Notes: generated from the sequence alone by a model not told the origin. A stretch of 7,480 bases of DNA from Nocardia sp. (GCA_013361595.1 JABFXT010000836.1:1-7480), one strand, 5' to 3'. Shown: positions 1 to 6,058, numbered from the stretch's first letter. Numbers and translations are program-made.

Positions 1-1237
1 GGTCGCCGAGGAGGTGGCGGCCGACCTCCAGGCCCGACTTCATCAGGCCGCCGGCTTCGACGACCGGGTGCAGTCGTAATGGGTCGTAGATCCGGGCCCA
101 CGGCAACGGGTCCCCGTCCAGTTCGGCGGCCAAGAGCTTGCCGGCCATGATTCCGTGCGTCATACCCCAGCCACCGAAACCGGTCGCTACATGAACATGC
201 CGGGTGCCGGGATGGAAGCGGCCGATATAGGGCAAGCTGTCGGTGGTCGTGTTGTCCTGGGCGCCCCAGTGGTAGTCGATGGATTCCACCGGGAACCGAT
301 CGCGCGCCCATGAGGCGAGCCGGTCGAAGCGTTCCTCGGTAGAGACGGTTCCGGGGCGAAGGTGCTCGCCGGTGACGATCAGCAGCCGCCGACCGTCACG
401 GTAGGGCGCGGTACGCACCGAACGTGTGTTCTCCTCCTGGGTGATGTACATACCGGTGGGATCGCTGTCGGCGGGCAGCGGGCCCGCGACAGCCAGTTCC
501 CGCCTGGGCTGCAGCCGGGTGAACAGCAGCGCCCGGTCGAACACCGGATAGTGGGTCGCGATCACCACATCGCGGGCGCGGACGGTCGCGCCGTATTCGG
601 TGGTCAACCGGCAGGGATCGTCCTCGTGCAGGCCGAGGACCCGGGTGCGTTCGAAGATCCGCCCGCCACGCCCGGTGAACTTCGCGGCCAATGCGAGCAG
701 GTACCGCCGCGGATGGAACTGCACCTGGTCGGCCACCCGGATCGCGGCCGCCACCGGGAACGGCAGACCGGTATCGGCGACCAACGACGCGGGCAGCCCC
801 GCCCGGACGGCAGCATCGACCTCCGCTCGGATCTGGTCGACGCCTTCCGCCGCGGTGACGTAGGTATAGGCAGGCGCTCTTTCCAGTTCGCAGTCGATAT
901 GCAGATCGGTGGCCGTATGCACCAGATGCTCGACGGCGTCCTGCTGGGACCGCGCGTACATCCGGGCGAAGGTCGACTGCAACGAGTCATAGATCAAGGT
1001 GTGCTGAGCACTCACCTTGGCCGAGGTGTATCCCGTCGTACCGCTGACGATCCGGTCCGCCTCGAGCACCACCACCGACCGGCCGGTACCGGCGATCTCC
1101 CACGCACAGCAGAGCCCCGCGACACCACCACCGATCACGGCTACATCGGCCTCGACATCGTCGGTCACCCGCGGGTACGAGGTCCGTCCGGTCGATTGCA
1201 TCCAGTACGACTCGGCCGTTCCGATAGGTGCACTCAT
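1..1237 (-). CDS. FAD-dependent oxidoreductase (DAO type), C-terminus outside window
   Basis: This partial gene encodes a flavoprotein oxidoreductase of the D-amino-acid-oxidase/glycine-oxidase superfamily. Reading from ATG at 1237, 412 codons stay open to the window edge. The N-terminus has the dinucleotide-binding motif GGGVAG (residues 36-41), with an acidic residue closing the second strand (E59, in VVVLEAD). Near the end are WGAQDNTTTDSLPYIG (from W324) and GFGGWGMTHG (353-362), followed by the WARIYDP block. That C-terminal pattern is typical of the roughly 500-residue subfamily in which the flavoprotein domain is followed by a Rieske [2Fe-2S] domain; that domain would lie left of position 1 and cannot be seen. 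The start is well limited, because an in-frame TAG (1247-1249) lies four codons upstream. No clear ribosome binding site precedes the ATG, and a SigF-like -10 box lies only 10 nt away, so a leaderless transcript is possible. The natural substrate is unknown. It is downstream of the alcohol dehydrogenase on the same strand, 146 nt away. Confidence 0.88.
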   Translation of the reverse strand, partial: MSAPIGTAESYWMQSTGRTSYPRVTDDVEADVAVIGGGVAGLCCAWEIAGTGRSVVVLEADRIVSGTTGYTSAKVSAQHTLIYDSLQSTFARMYARSQQDAVEHLVHTATDLHIDCELERAPAYTYVTAAEGVDQIRAEVDAAVRAGLPASLVADTGLPFPVAAAIRVADQVQFHPRRYLLALAAKFTGRGGRIFERTRVLGLHEDDPCRLTTEYGATVRARDVVIATHYPVFDRALLFTRLQPRRELAVAGPLPADSDPTGMYITQEENTRSVRTAPYRDGRRLLIVTGEHLRPGTVSTEERFDRLASWARDRFPVESIDYHWGAQDNTTTDSLPYIGRFHPGTRHVHVATGFGGWGMTHGIMAGKLLAAELDGDPLPWARIYDPLRLHPVVEAGGLMKSGLEVGRHLLGD

Positions 1238-1246
1238 AGCGCTCGG

Positions 1247-1271
1247 CTACCCCGAACCCGGATGCCCAACC
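1247..1271 (-). promoter_or_regulatory. Possible SigF-type promoter of the FAD oxidoreductase gene
   Basis: On the minus strand this reads GGTT, 15 nt, GGGTAG. It fits the relaxed actinobacterial SigB/SigF consensus GNNT-N14-16-GGGTA(C/T), with one mismatch to GTTT and G as the last base of the -10 box. The -10 box ends 10 nt before the ATG at 1237, so transcription would start only a few bases before the start codon. This is the weakest of the five similar elements in the window. Confidence 0.35.
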
Positions 1272-1363
1272 CGGATCCGACCGGGCCGAGCCCGACCGGA
1301 GCACCAAGGGAAATACCGCCGACCACCGTGGCGGGATCGCGCTTCCGGCCGTCGCGCGACGCG

Positions 1364-1395
1364 GCGGCCGCATCGCGCGACAGTCATGCGGCCGC
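1364..1395 (-). terminator. Inverted repeat across the dehydrogenase stop codon
   Basis: Arms GCGGCCGCAT (1364-1373) and ATGCGGCCGC (1386-1395) form a perfect 10-bp inverted repeat with a 12-nt loop. It spans the TGA stop (1384-1386) of the dehydrogenase gene. The loop carries TCGCGCGAC, which also occurs just beyond the structure at 1352-1360. There is no U-tract, so it could be an intrinsic terminator of the U-less kind seen in actinobacteria, an mRNA 3'-end stabiliser, or simply GC-rich coding sequence. Confidence 0.4.
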
Positions 1396-2574
1396 GGGAT
1401 CGAGAACGATTTTCACAGCTCCGTCGGACTTCTCCTGGAACATCCGGTAGGCGTCCGGGGCGGCGGTGAGCGGTAGCCGGTGGGTGGCGAACGTATCGAC
1501 ACCGAGCACATCCTCGTCGTCGAGCAGGGGCAGGATATCGCCGACCCATCGGTTGACGTTGGCCTGACCCATCCGTAACTGGATCTGCTTGTCGAACAGC
1601 ACCCGCATCGGCAACGGGTCGATCATCCCCCCGTACACACCGATGAGAGATATCGTTCCCCCGCGCCGCACGATATCGATCGCGCTCCGGAATGCCGCCA
1701 ACCTGTCGATGGCCGCGACATCGCTGAGCTTCTCGGCAACAGCGGCGGGTAGGTGGGCGACAGACCGTTGCGCCGCGGAGCCGAGTGGCGAGCCGTGTGC
1801 TTCCATTCCGACGGCATCGATCACCGCGTCCGTTCCCCGGCCGTCGGTCCGTTCACGGACGGCGTCGCCCAGGTTGTCTCCGGCGGCGGAGAAATCTATG
1901 GTCTCGATTCCGCGTGCTGCGACGCGCGCCAGCCGTTCGGGCACGGAGTCGACCCCGATCACCCGATATCCTCGGTGCGCCGCGACCCGGCACGCCATAT
2001 CGCCGATCGGGCCCAGCCCGAGTACGGTCACCGATCCACCGGCGGGGACGGCAGCGTATTCCACCGCCTGCCACGCGGTGGGCAGCACGTCCGAGAGATA
2101 CAGGAACCGCTGGTCTTCCGGACCGTGCGGCACCTTGATATGAGTAGCGTCGGCGTGCGGCACGCGCAGATATTCCGCCTGTCCGCCCGGCACCTGCCCG
2201 TAGAGCTTCGAATAACCGAAAAGCGCGGCACCACTGCCCTGTTCCGACACCTGCGTCGTCTCGCACTGGGTCGGCAGCCCCTGATCACACATATAGCAGT
2301 GGCCGCAACTGATCTGGAACGGTATTACCACCCGGTCCCCTTTGCTCAGGGATGTCACCCCGCTCCCGACCTCTTCGACTATGCCCATCGGCTCGTGCCC
2401 CAGCACATCGCCCTCGCTCATATACGGGCCGAGTACTTCGTAGAGATGCAGGTCGGAACCGCATATACCCGAGGACGTCACGCTGATGACCGCATCGGTC
2501 GCGGCCTCGATCCGCGGGTCCGGCACGGTGTCGACTCCGATTTCGCGCCGTCCCTGCCATGTCACAGCCTTCAT
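1384..2574 (-). CDS. Zinc-dependent alcohol/formaldehyde-type dehydrogenase (MDR family)
   Basis: This gene encodes a 396-residue medium-chain dehydrogenase/reductase that oxidises an alcohol or aldehyde adduct with NAD(P), probably in the cytosol. The catalytic zinc ligands are visible as C38 (GICGSDLHLYE) and H60-E61 (GHEPMG). The structural zinc site is C90, C93, C96 and C104. The Rossmann motif GLGPIG is at 186-191, and D209 (VIGVDS) ends the second strand, which favours NAD over NADP. The PFQISCGHC stretch and the full set of zinc ligands resemble actinobacterial proteins often annotated as glutathione-independent formaldehyde dehydrogenase; the true substrate cannot be read from sequence. 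I chose ATG 2574 because a strong GGAGGAGG motif lies just upstream; an in-frame GTG at 2598 would place that motif inside the gene. It follows csbD on the same strand after 208 nt and has no convincing promoter of its own, so read-through from csbD is possible. Confidence 0.93.
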   Translation of the reverse strand: MKAVTWQGRREIGVDTVPDPRIEAATDAVISVTSSGICGSDLHLYEVLGPYMSEGDVLGHEPMGIVEEVGSGVTSLSKGDRVVIPFQISCGHCYMCDQGLPTQCETTQVSEQGSGAALFGYSKLYGQVPGGQAEYLRVPHADATHIKVPHGPEDQRFLYLSDVLPTAWQAVEYAAVPAGGSVTVLGLGPIGDMACRVAAHRGYRVIGVDSVPERLARVAARGIETIDFSAAGDNLGDAVRERTDGRGTDAVIDAVGMEAHGSPLGSAAQRSVAHLPAAVAEKLSDVAAIDRLAAFRSAIDIVRRGGTISLIGVYGGMIDPLPMRVLFDKQIQLRMGQANVNRWVGDILPLLDDEDVLGVDTFATHRLPLTAAPDAYRMFQEKSDGAVKIVLDPAAA

Positions 2575-2682
2575 CTCGTACCTCTCCTCCTCCGTCACGA
2601 CGATCGCTCGATCCGGGCAGTACGGCGGTCGTGCCGGAAACCGGATGCCGCCCGCCCGGACCGGGCGCCTGTCCTCGGCGCA

Positions 2683-2717
2683 ACGGCGGCCGCCCGGCGC
2701 ACCGGGACAACCGCCGT
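2683..2717. repeat. Nested stem-loop in the csbD-dehydrogenase gap
   Basis: Outer arms ACGGCGG (2683-2689) and CCGCCGT (2711-2717) enclose an inner stem CCCGG (2693-2697) and CCGGG (2702-2706) with a 4-nt loop. It lies about 65 nt past the csbD stop and about 110 nt before the dehydrogenase start, within the otherwise featureless 2575-2782 gap. It could attenuate or end csbD transcripts, but it has no U-tract and the region is very GC-rich, so chance formation is possible. Confidence 0.3.
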
Positions 2718-2782
2718 CGCCGACTCGTCATCACATCGGCGGGGACAGACCAACGGGCCGACTCCCCACCCGAGGGCCGGTG

Positions 2783-3025
2783 TTACCGCCCTTGATGTGA
2801 GCGCTGCCGAGTTTCCTGCAGGTGGGCCTCCGAGCGCGCCTTCTCGGCTTCGGCTTCCTTCTGTGCCACCTCGCGCTGGGATTCACCCTTGTCCTGCTGG
2901 GCGATACCTTCGTCACGCAGGTCGTTGTCGCCCAGGACGGTACCGCCGACTTCCTTGGCTTTACCCTTCACGCCCTCGACTGCGCCTTCCAGTCCTTCCC
3001 GCGGGCCGGTCTGTTTCTCGGCCAC
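2783..3025 (-). CDS. CsbD-family stress protein
   Basis: This gene encodes a small, highly charged, soluble protein of 80 residues. The core GAVEGVKGKAKEVGGTVLGD followed by GIAQQDKGESQ is the CsbD signature. In Bacillus subtilis the namesake csbD belongs to the SigB general stress regulon; the molecular role of the family is not known. The C-terminal half (about 45-80) is rich in E, K, Q and R and is probably helical. The start is GTG at 3025, chosen because GGAGGT (3033-3038 on the minus strand) lies 7 nt upstream and because the CsbD homology starts right there. The frame stays open upstream to about 3250, but that part has no ribosome binding site and runs through the promoter region, so it is not coding. 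The gene is divergent from the SDR gene, and a SigF-type promoter precedes it with a leader of about 40 nt. Confidence 0.92.
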   Translation of the reverse strand: MAEKQTGPREGLEGAVEGVKGKAKEVGGTVLGDNDLRDEGIAQQDKGESQREVAQKEAEAEKARSEAHLQETRQRSHQGR

Positions 3026-3071
3026 GATATCTACCTCCGAATAGTCGGTCGTGCCGGTTGACAGCAGCCGC

Positions 3072-3096
3072 GTACCCGAGACATACGAGTTCAATC
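3072..3096 (-). promoter_or_regulatory. SigF-type promoter of csbD
   Basis: On the minus strand this reads GATT, 15 nt, GGGTAC. It matches the SigB/SigF consensus GNNT-N14-16-GGGTA(C/T), with one difference from GTTT in the -35 box. A transcript would start near 3065, giving a leader of about 40 nt with the GGAGGT ribosome binding site in place. The promoter is back to back with the SDR promoter at 3134-3158. Confidence 0.65.
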
Positions 3097-3133
3097 CGGA
3101 CCTCGACAACTGCTTCGGCGAGTTCCACCCTCG

Positions 3134-3158
3134 GTTTGCCTGCGGACGCCGGGGGTAT
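3134..3158 (+). promoter_or_regulatory. SigF-type promoter of the SDR gene
   Basis: The sequence reads GTTT (3134-3137), 15 nt, GGGTAT (3153-3158). This is a perfect match to the mycobacterial SigF and Bacillus SigB core boxes, GTTT and GGGTAT, with the spacing reported for SigF (15-17 nt). Transcription would start near 3165, about 40 nt before the GTG start. Confidence 0.78.
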
Positions 3159-3204
3159 CGCGTGAACTCCGGCGCGGCATTATGTCGAGAAAGGAGCAGT
3201 TCAG

Positions 3205-4044
3205 GTGGGCTTTCCCGAGCAACAGCAGGGTGTTCCCGGCGTACAGTCACAGATGGACCCGATCCCGGACTGCGGCGAGAAGAGCTACCGCGGAACCGGG
3301 AAACTGACCGGTAGAACCGCGGTGATCACCGGGGCCGACAGCGGTATCGGACGGGCGGTGGCGATCGCCTTCGCGCGGGAGGGCGCCGATGTGCTGATCT
3401 CGTACCTGGACGAACACGATGACGCGCGGGAAGTGGCCGAACTGGTACGCGATGCGGGGCGCCGCGCGGTCACCGTCGCCGGTGATCTGTCGGACCCGCG
3501 GCATTGCCGGACGGTGATCGATACCGCGGTCCGCGAGTTCGGCCGGATCGATGTACTGGTGAGCAACGCCGCTTACCAGATGACCCACGAAACGCTCGAG
3601 GAGATCAGCGACGAAGAGTTCGACTACACCTTCCGCGCCAATGTCTCCGCTTATTTCGCGCTGGTGAAGGCGGCGGTGCCGCATATGGCGCCGGGATCGT
3701 CCATCATAGGTAGTTCATCGGTGAACTCCGATATGCCCTCGCCTACCTTGGCACCGTACGCGGCCACGAAGGCCGCGATCGCCAATTTCTCGGCGAGCCT
3801 GGCGCAGCTGCTGGGCCCCAAGGGAATCCGGGTGAACAGCGTCGCGCCCGGACCGATCTGGACCCCGCTCATCCCGTCGACCATGCCGCCCGAGAAGGTC
3901 GCGCAGTTCGGTGACGACACTCCGCTGGGGCGCGCCGGACAGCCGGCCGAACTGGCGCCCACCTACGTGCTGCTGGCGGGTGACGACGGTAGTTACATCT
4001 CCGGCGCGCGGGTCGCGGTCACCGGCGGGCGGCCCATTCTGTGA
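3205..4044 (+). CDS. SDR oxidoreductase, general stress protein 39 (YdaD/YhdF) type
   Basis: This gene encodes a 279-residue classical short-chain dehydrogenase/reductase, cytosolic, expected to use NAD(P)(H) on an unknown carbonyl or alcohol. The cofactor motif TGADSGIG is at 42-49 and the NNAG equivalent is SNAA at 120-123. The catalytic set is N146, S172, Y185 and K189 (YAATK). The block RVNSVAPGPIWTPLIP and the N-terminal extension FPEQQQGVPGVQSQMDPIPD before the first strand are characteristic of the GSP39/YdaD/YhdF subgroup, whose Bacillus members are SigB-controlled stress proteins. The start is GTG 3205, preceded by AAGGAG (3191-3196) at 8 nt. A perfect SigF-type promoter lies upstream, and csbD is divergent. 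The stop overlaps by 4 nt (GTGA) with the start of a decayed molybdopterin oxidoreductase gene, which suggests a former two-gene operon. Confidence 0.93.
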   Translation: MGFPEQQQGVPGVQSQMDPIPDCGEKSYRGTGKLTGRTAVITGADSGIGRAVAIAFAREGADVLISYLDEHDDAREVAELVRDAGRRAVTVAGDLSDPRHCRTVIDTAVREFGRIDVLVSNAAYQMTHETLEEISDEEFDYTFRANVSAYFALVKAAVPHMAPGSSIIGSSSVNSDMPSPTLAPYAATKAAIANFSASLAQLLGPKGIRVNSVAPGPIWTPLIPSTMPPEKVAQFGDDTPLGRAGQPAELAPTYVLLAGDDGSYISGARVAVTGGRPIL

Positions 4045-4332
4045 ACCCGAAGCCGACACCGGCCGACGTCGCAACGGCTCGCACCGCGGGGGGATTCCGG
4101 TCGCGAGCCGAACAGCCTTGGGGCTCACGCACACCGTACGGCCGGGGCGAGACCTGGCCTGCCCGTGTCGATATGGAACTGGCGGACGGTCCGACCCCCG
4201 GCGAGGTCGATGCCTGGGTGCCCTCGGCTTCGGTCCTGCATTCCAACGGCGACGCCTTCGATATCGCGGTGAAGGACGGCCGGATAGTCGGCGTGCGGGG
4301 ACGAGCCGGGCGATCGCATCAATCGTGGCCGC
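4041..4332 (+). pseudogene. Molybdopterin oxidoreductase, N-terminal remnant
   Basis: This remnant reads from GTG 4041 through about 97 residues of the N-terminus of a molybdopterin-dependent oxidoreductase (formate dehydrogenase/nitrate reductase-like), a family that normally exceeds 650 residues. Recognisable blocks are AEQPWGSRTPYGRGETWPARVD, split around residue 30, then VDAWVPSASVLHSNGDAFDIAV and KDGRIVGVRGRAG. After GCC GGG (to 4310) one extra base (C4311) shifts the frame. Reading on in the next frame gives DRINRGR, which is how the family continues. After 4332 the homology ends abruptly in a different gene fragment. The cysteines that bind an Fe-S cluster in most relatives are absent here (S-A-S-V-L-H-S-N-G), as I recall for some actinobacterial members. 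The GTG overlaps the SDR stop by 4 nt. Both the frameshift and the truncation make this non-functional. The family assignment comes from memory of motifs and was not searched. Confidence 0.7.
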
Positions 4333-4336
4333 GCTC

Positions 4337-4447
4337 CAGCGGATCCGGCTCGGCGCCGAGCGCGACGGCACCCTCACCTCGCTGATACGAAGTCTACGAA
4401 ACCACCGCCACCGTGGAGGAATTCGCTGAGCAGACCGCAGTCGCCGC
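4337..4447 (+). pseudogene. Xanthine dehydrogenase-type molybdenum subunit, internal scrap
   Basis: From CAG 4337 the frame gives QRIRLGAERDGTLTSLI, which looks like the stretch after the conserved Q-x-F region of xanthine dehydrogenase/YagR-type molybdenum-binding subunits. At about 4386 the reading has to change frame to continue as EVYETTATVEEFAEQTAVA. A 2-base deletion in an original ATC-CAC-GAA (I-H-E) would explain this exactly. Only about 37 residues of a protein that normally exceeds 700 remain. No start, stop or ribosome binding site belongs to it. It abuts the molybdopterin oxidoreductase remnant within about 4 nt. I recognised the family by motif memory, so the assignment is moderate. 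Confidence 0.55.
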
Positions 4448-4468
4448 CACTGCGGCAGCGCTGGCACG

Positions 4469-4774
4469 TGCGGCTACGGCGGCGAGGACACGGACTTCGC
4501 CTACAAGGCCGCGAGCATGGGTGTCCGGCCCTGCTGGGTGGGTGGTGGCGATGCGTACCACCAATACCACCCTGCCCACGATCCGCCGATCGACCACCTT
4601 GCGGACATCCTTTCGAATGCCCGGATTTTCCATGAGCGTTGGGGTTGGTGGCCCATGCGCGGGTGGCGGGACGACTTTCGCGCGGCCGGGCTGCTGATAT
4701 ATCGCGACGTGCCCGACGAATGGGTACCGACCGCGGCGGGCCGCGCCGCGGTGAGCGCTACGGCCGAGCGATGA
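4469..4774 (+). pseudogene. Family 2 glycosyltransferase, C-terminal remnant
   Basis: This reads CGYGGEDTDFAYKAASMG, then VGGGDAYHQYHP, HLADILSNARIFHERWGWWP and MRGW, and ends at TGA 4772-4774, giving 101 residues. GYGGEDTDF followed by HQ-x-HP is the C-terminal galactosyltransferase-like region (Glyco_transf_7C type) of family 2 glycosyltransferases. The nucleotide-sugar binding N-terminal half, normally about 200 residues with a DXD motif, is missing. The frame runs back without a start to a TGA at 4427, and the sequence just upstream belongs to the xanthine dehydrogenase scrap. An ATG at 4517 exists but would begin inside the domain and has no good ribosome binding site. The original stop seems intact, so this looks like the right-hand edge of a deletion. 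It converges with the membrane-protein gene 11 nt away. Confidence 0.72.
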
Positions 4775-4785
4775 CACTTATCCCC

Positions 4786-5874
4786 TCAGCCTTGTCCCGC
4801 CCCCTCATCGCGGTCTACCCGGTTGCGGCGCTCCCGGTCGCGATAGCCGTAGGTGGCCCGCCGAACGCTGATATCGTCCTCCAATCCGGAGCCGATCGCC
4901 CCGGCCAGTGTGCCGAGCGCGCTGGCCATCACCGCAATGGTGACGTAGTCCGCGAAATGTACCGGTCTGCCCAGTACCGTCGAGAGGTACGACGACGGGA
5001 TGACGAGCGCGACGGCGGCGACGGTGCACAGGAAAAGTACGAGGAAGAAGATGATCGCGCCGAGCGCCACGGTGACCACTGTGCCGCCGTTCCGAAGCCG
5101 ATTGTCCCGCACACCGGCCGGTTCAGTAGATGTCGAGCGCTCCCAGAGGTTGTGCCCCACGATGATCCAGGCGGTGAGTGCGGTGACCGCCACCAGGACG
5201 ACCCCGGCGAGCCGCGCAGGTCCGATCGCCGTCGCCAGTTGCCATACATTCGAATACAGGACACCGAACGCCGATCCGGTCACGGCACCGGCCAGGGCGG
5301 ACGACAAACCGATGAAGAGGCGCCACGGCCGGTTGGCCCGCACCATCCCGGCGAGCAAACCGGCGAATCTGCCCCGACCGGCTCGTTCCAGCAGCACAGT
5401 ACCGTCGTCCAGGTCCGAGGCCCGGACACTGCGGATCACCCCGCCCAGTTCCGGCCGCGGCTGCCGCGTCTCGTCCGCGATGACCACACCGGCCATCGCG
5501 GTCACCAGATGTCGCAATCGGCTACGCAGCCGGATACCCCCGAGCGCCGGCAAGGAGATCAGGGCGACCCGGCGGCGGACGTCCAGCGAGCCCAATACGA
5601 CCCGGCCCCCGGTTCCCATCGGCAGATCGGTCAGGCACAGCGCGAAATCCCATGAAGTTTCCCGGACATGTCGGCCCGCCTTGTCGATCAGGTACTCCAG
5701 GTCGGGGTACATGGCTTCGAACGGTTCATCGGAGACCTCCACCCGCCATCGGGCCCCGTCCGAACGCAACGCGAGCAGCGCGGGCAGGCGTGTCGCCAGG
5801 CCGTGCGCGAGCCGCGCCGGCAGGTCCGGGTCCGCGACGATACCGACGACGAACGGCGCCGAATCTGCTTCCAC
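4786..5874 (-). CDS. Membrane protein of unknown function
   Basis: I do not recognise a characterised family. From GTG 5874 the product has 362 residues. Residues 1 to about 185 look soluble, with a beta-strand-rich start (APFVVGIVADPDLPARLAHGL) and the blocks WDFALCLTDLP and VALISLPALGGIRLRSRLRHL. About four hydrophobic segments follow, near 186-207, 222-241, 266-292 and 318-338, and then a charged tail of about 25 residues rich in R, D and E. No signal peptide is visible, so the large N-terminal domain is probably cytoplasmic. Similar proteins are, as I recall, widespread as hypothetical membrane proteins in mycolic-acid actinomycetes. Three GTG starts are possible: 5919, 5880 and 5874. I prefer 5874, because GGGCGAGG lies 5 nt before it and the conserved-looking sequence starts just after. 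A SigF-type promoter lies upstream on the same strand, and the sigma gene is divergent. Confidence 0.85.
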   Translation of the reverse strand: MEADSAPFVVGIVADPDLPARLAHGLATRLPALLALRSDGARWRVEVSDEPFEAMYPDLEYLIDKAGRHVRETSWDFALCLTDLPMGTGGRVVLGSLDVRRRVALISLPALGGIRLRSRLRHLVTAMAGVVIADETRQPRPELGGVIRSVRASDLDDGTVLLERAGRGRFAGLLAGMVRANRPWRLFIGLSSALAGAVTGSAFGVLYSNVWQLATAIGPARLAGVVLVAVTALTAWIIVGHNLWERSTSTEPAGVRDNRLRNGGTVVTVALGAIIFFLVLFLCTVAAVALVIPSSYLSTVLGRPVHFADYVTIAVMASALGTLAGAIGSGLEDDISVRRATYGYRDRERRNRVDRDEGAGQG

Positions 5875-5903
5875 TGTCACCTCGCCCTTCGACGAACGCC
5901 CTG

Positions 5904-6019
5904 TGACCGGGTTCCGCACCCATTGTGGCTCCGTCCCACAGCGCTTCCTGCCACGTGCTCTCCGGTCGGCTCCGGAAAGCTGACCCGGTCAGGGGCGTCC
6001 TACCCGAACGATGACCGGG
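5904..6019. repeat. Three TGACCSGG motifs, two forming a dyad
   Basis: TGACCGGG occurs at 5904-5911 and 6012-6019, and TGACCCGG at 5981-5988. The middle copy is embedded in the short palindrome TGACC-C-GGTCA (5981-5991). Its complementary half, CCCGGTCA (5984-5991), forms a perfect 8-bp inverted repeat with TGACCGGG at 6012-6019 across 20 nt. The right arm lies in the spacer of the membrane-gene promoter and the left arm lies at its predicted start of transcription. This is what an operator would look like, but no known regulator is implied. Confidence 0.4.
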
Positions 6020-6024
6020 GAAAC
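6000..6024 (-). promoter_or_regulatory. SigF-type promoter of the membrane-protein gene
   Basis: On the minus strand this reads GTTT (6024-6021), 15 nt, GGGTAG (6005-6000). Only the last base of the -10 box differs from GGGTAT. Transcription would start near 5993, giving a leader of about 120 nt to GTG 5874 or about 75 nt to GTG 5919. Its -35 box is 34 nt from the -35 box of the divergent sigma-gene promoter. Confidence 0.65.
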
Positions 6025-6058
6025 GCTCTGTTCGTGCCGCGAGCCCGGATCTGTTTCG

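Noticed and set aside
362..1450. Long open frame on the + strand (362 codons)
   Set aside because: It lies antisense to the FAD oxidoreductase and the dehydrogenase end, its sequence has no recognisable motif, and the opposite strand shows clear conserved flavoprotein motifs.
2612..2650. Possible SigF-type promoter for the dehydrogenase (GTTT with a GTAC further on, minus strand)
   Set aside because: The spacing is about 12 nt rather than 15 and the -10 box lacks GGG, so it does not match the other elements.
1753..3165. 470-codon open frame on the + strand
   Set aside because: It is the shadow of the dehydrogenase and csbD; the minus strand has complete zinc-ligand and CsbD motifs with good ribosome binding sites.
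3026..3250. N-terminal extension of the CsbD reading frame
   Set aside because: It crosses both divergent promoters and the first codons of the SDR gene; GGAGGT before GTG 3025 marks the real start.
4394..4777. Minus-strand open frame over the remnants (127 codons)
   Set aside because: It is low-complexity and alanine/valine-rich, and it is antisense to the recognisable glycosyltransferase remnant.
5000..5983. 327-codon open frame on the + strand
   Set aside because: It is antisense to the membrane-protein gene, with arginine/serine/threonine-rich composition typical of a GC-rich shadow and no hydrophobic pattern.
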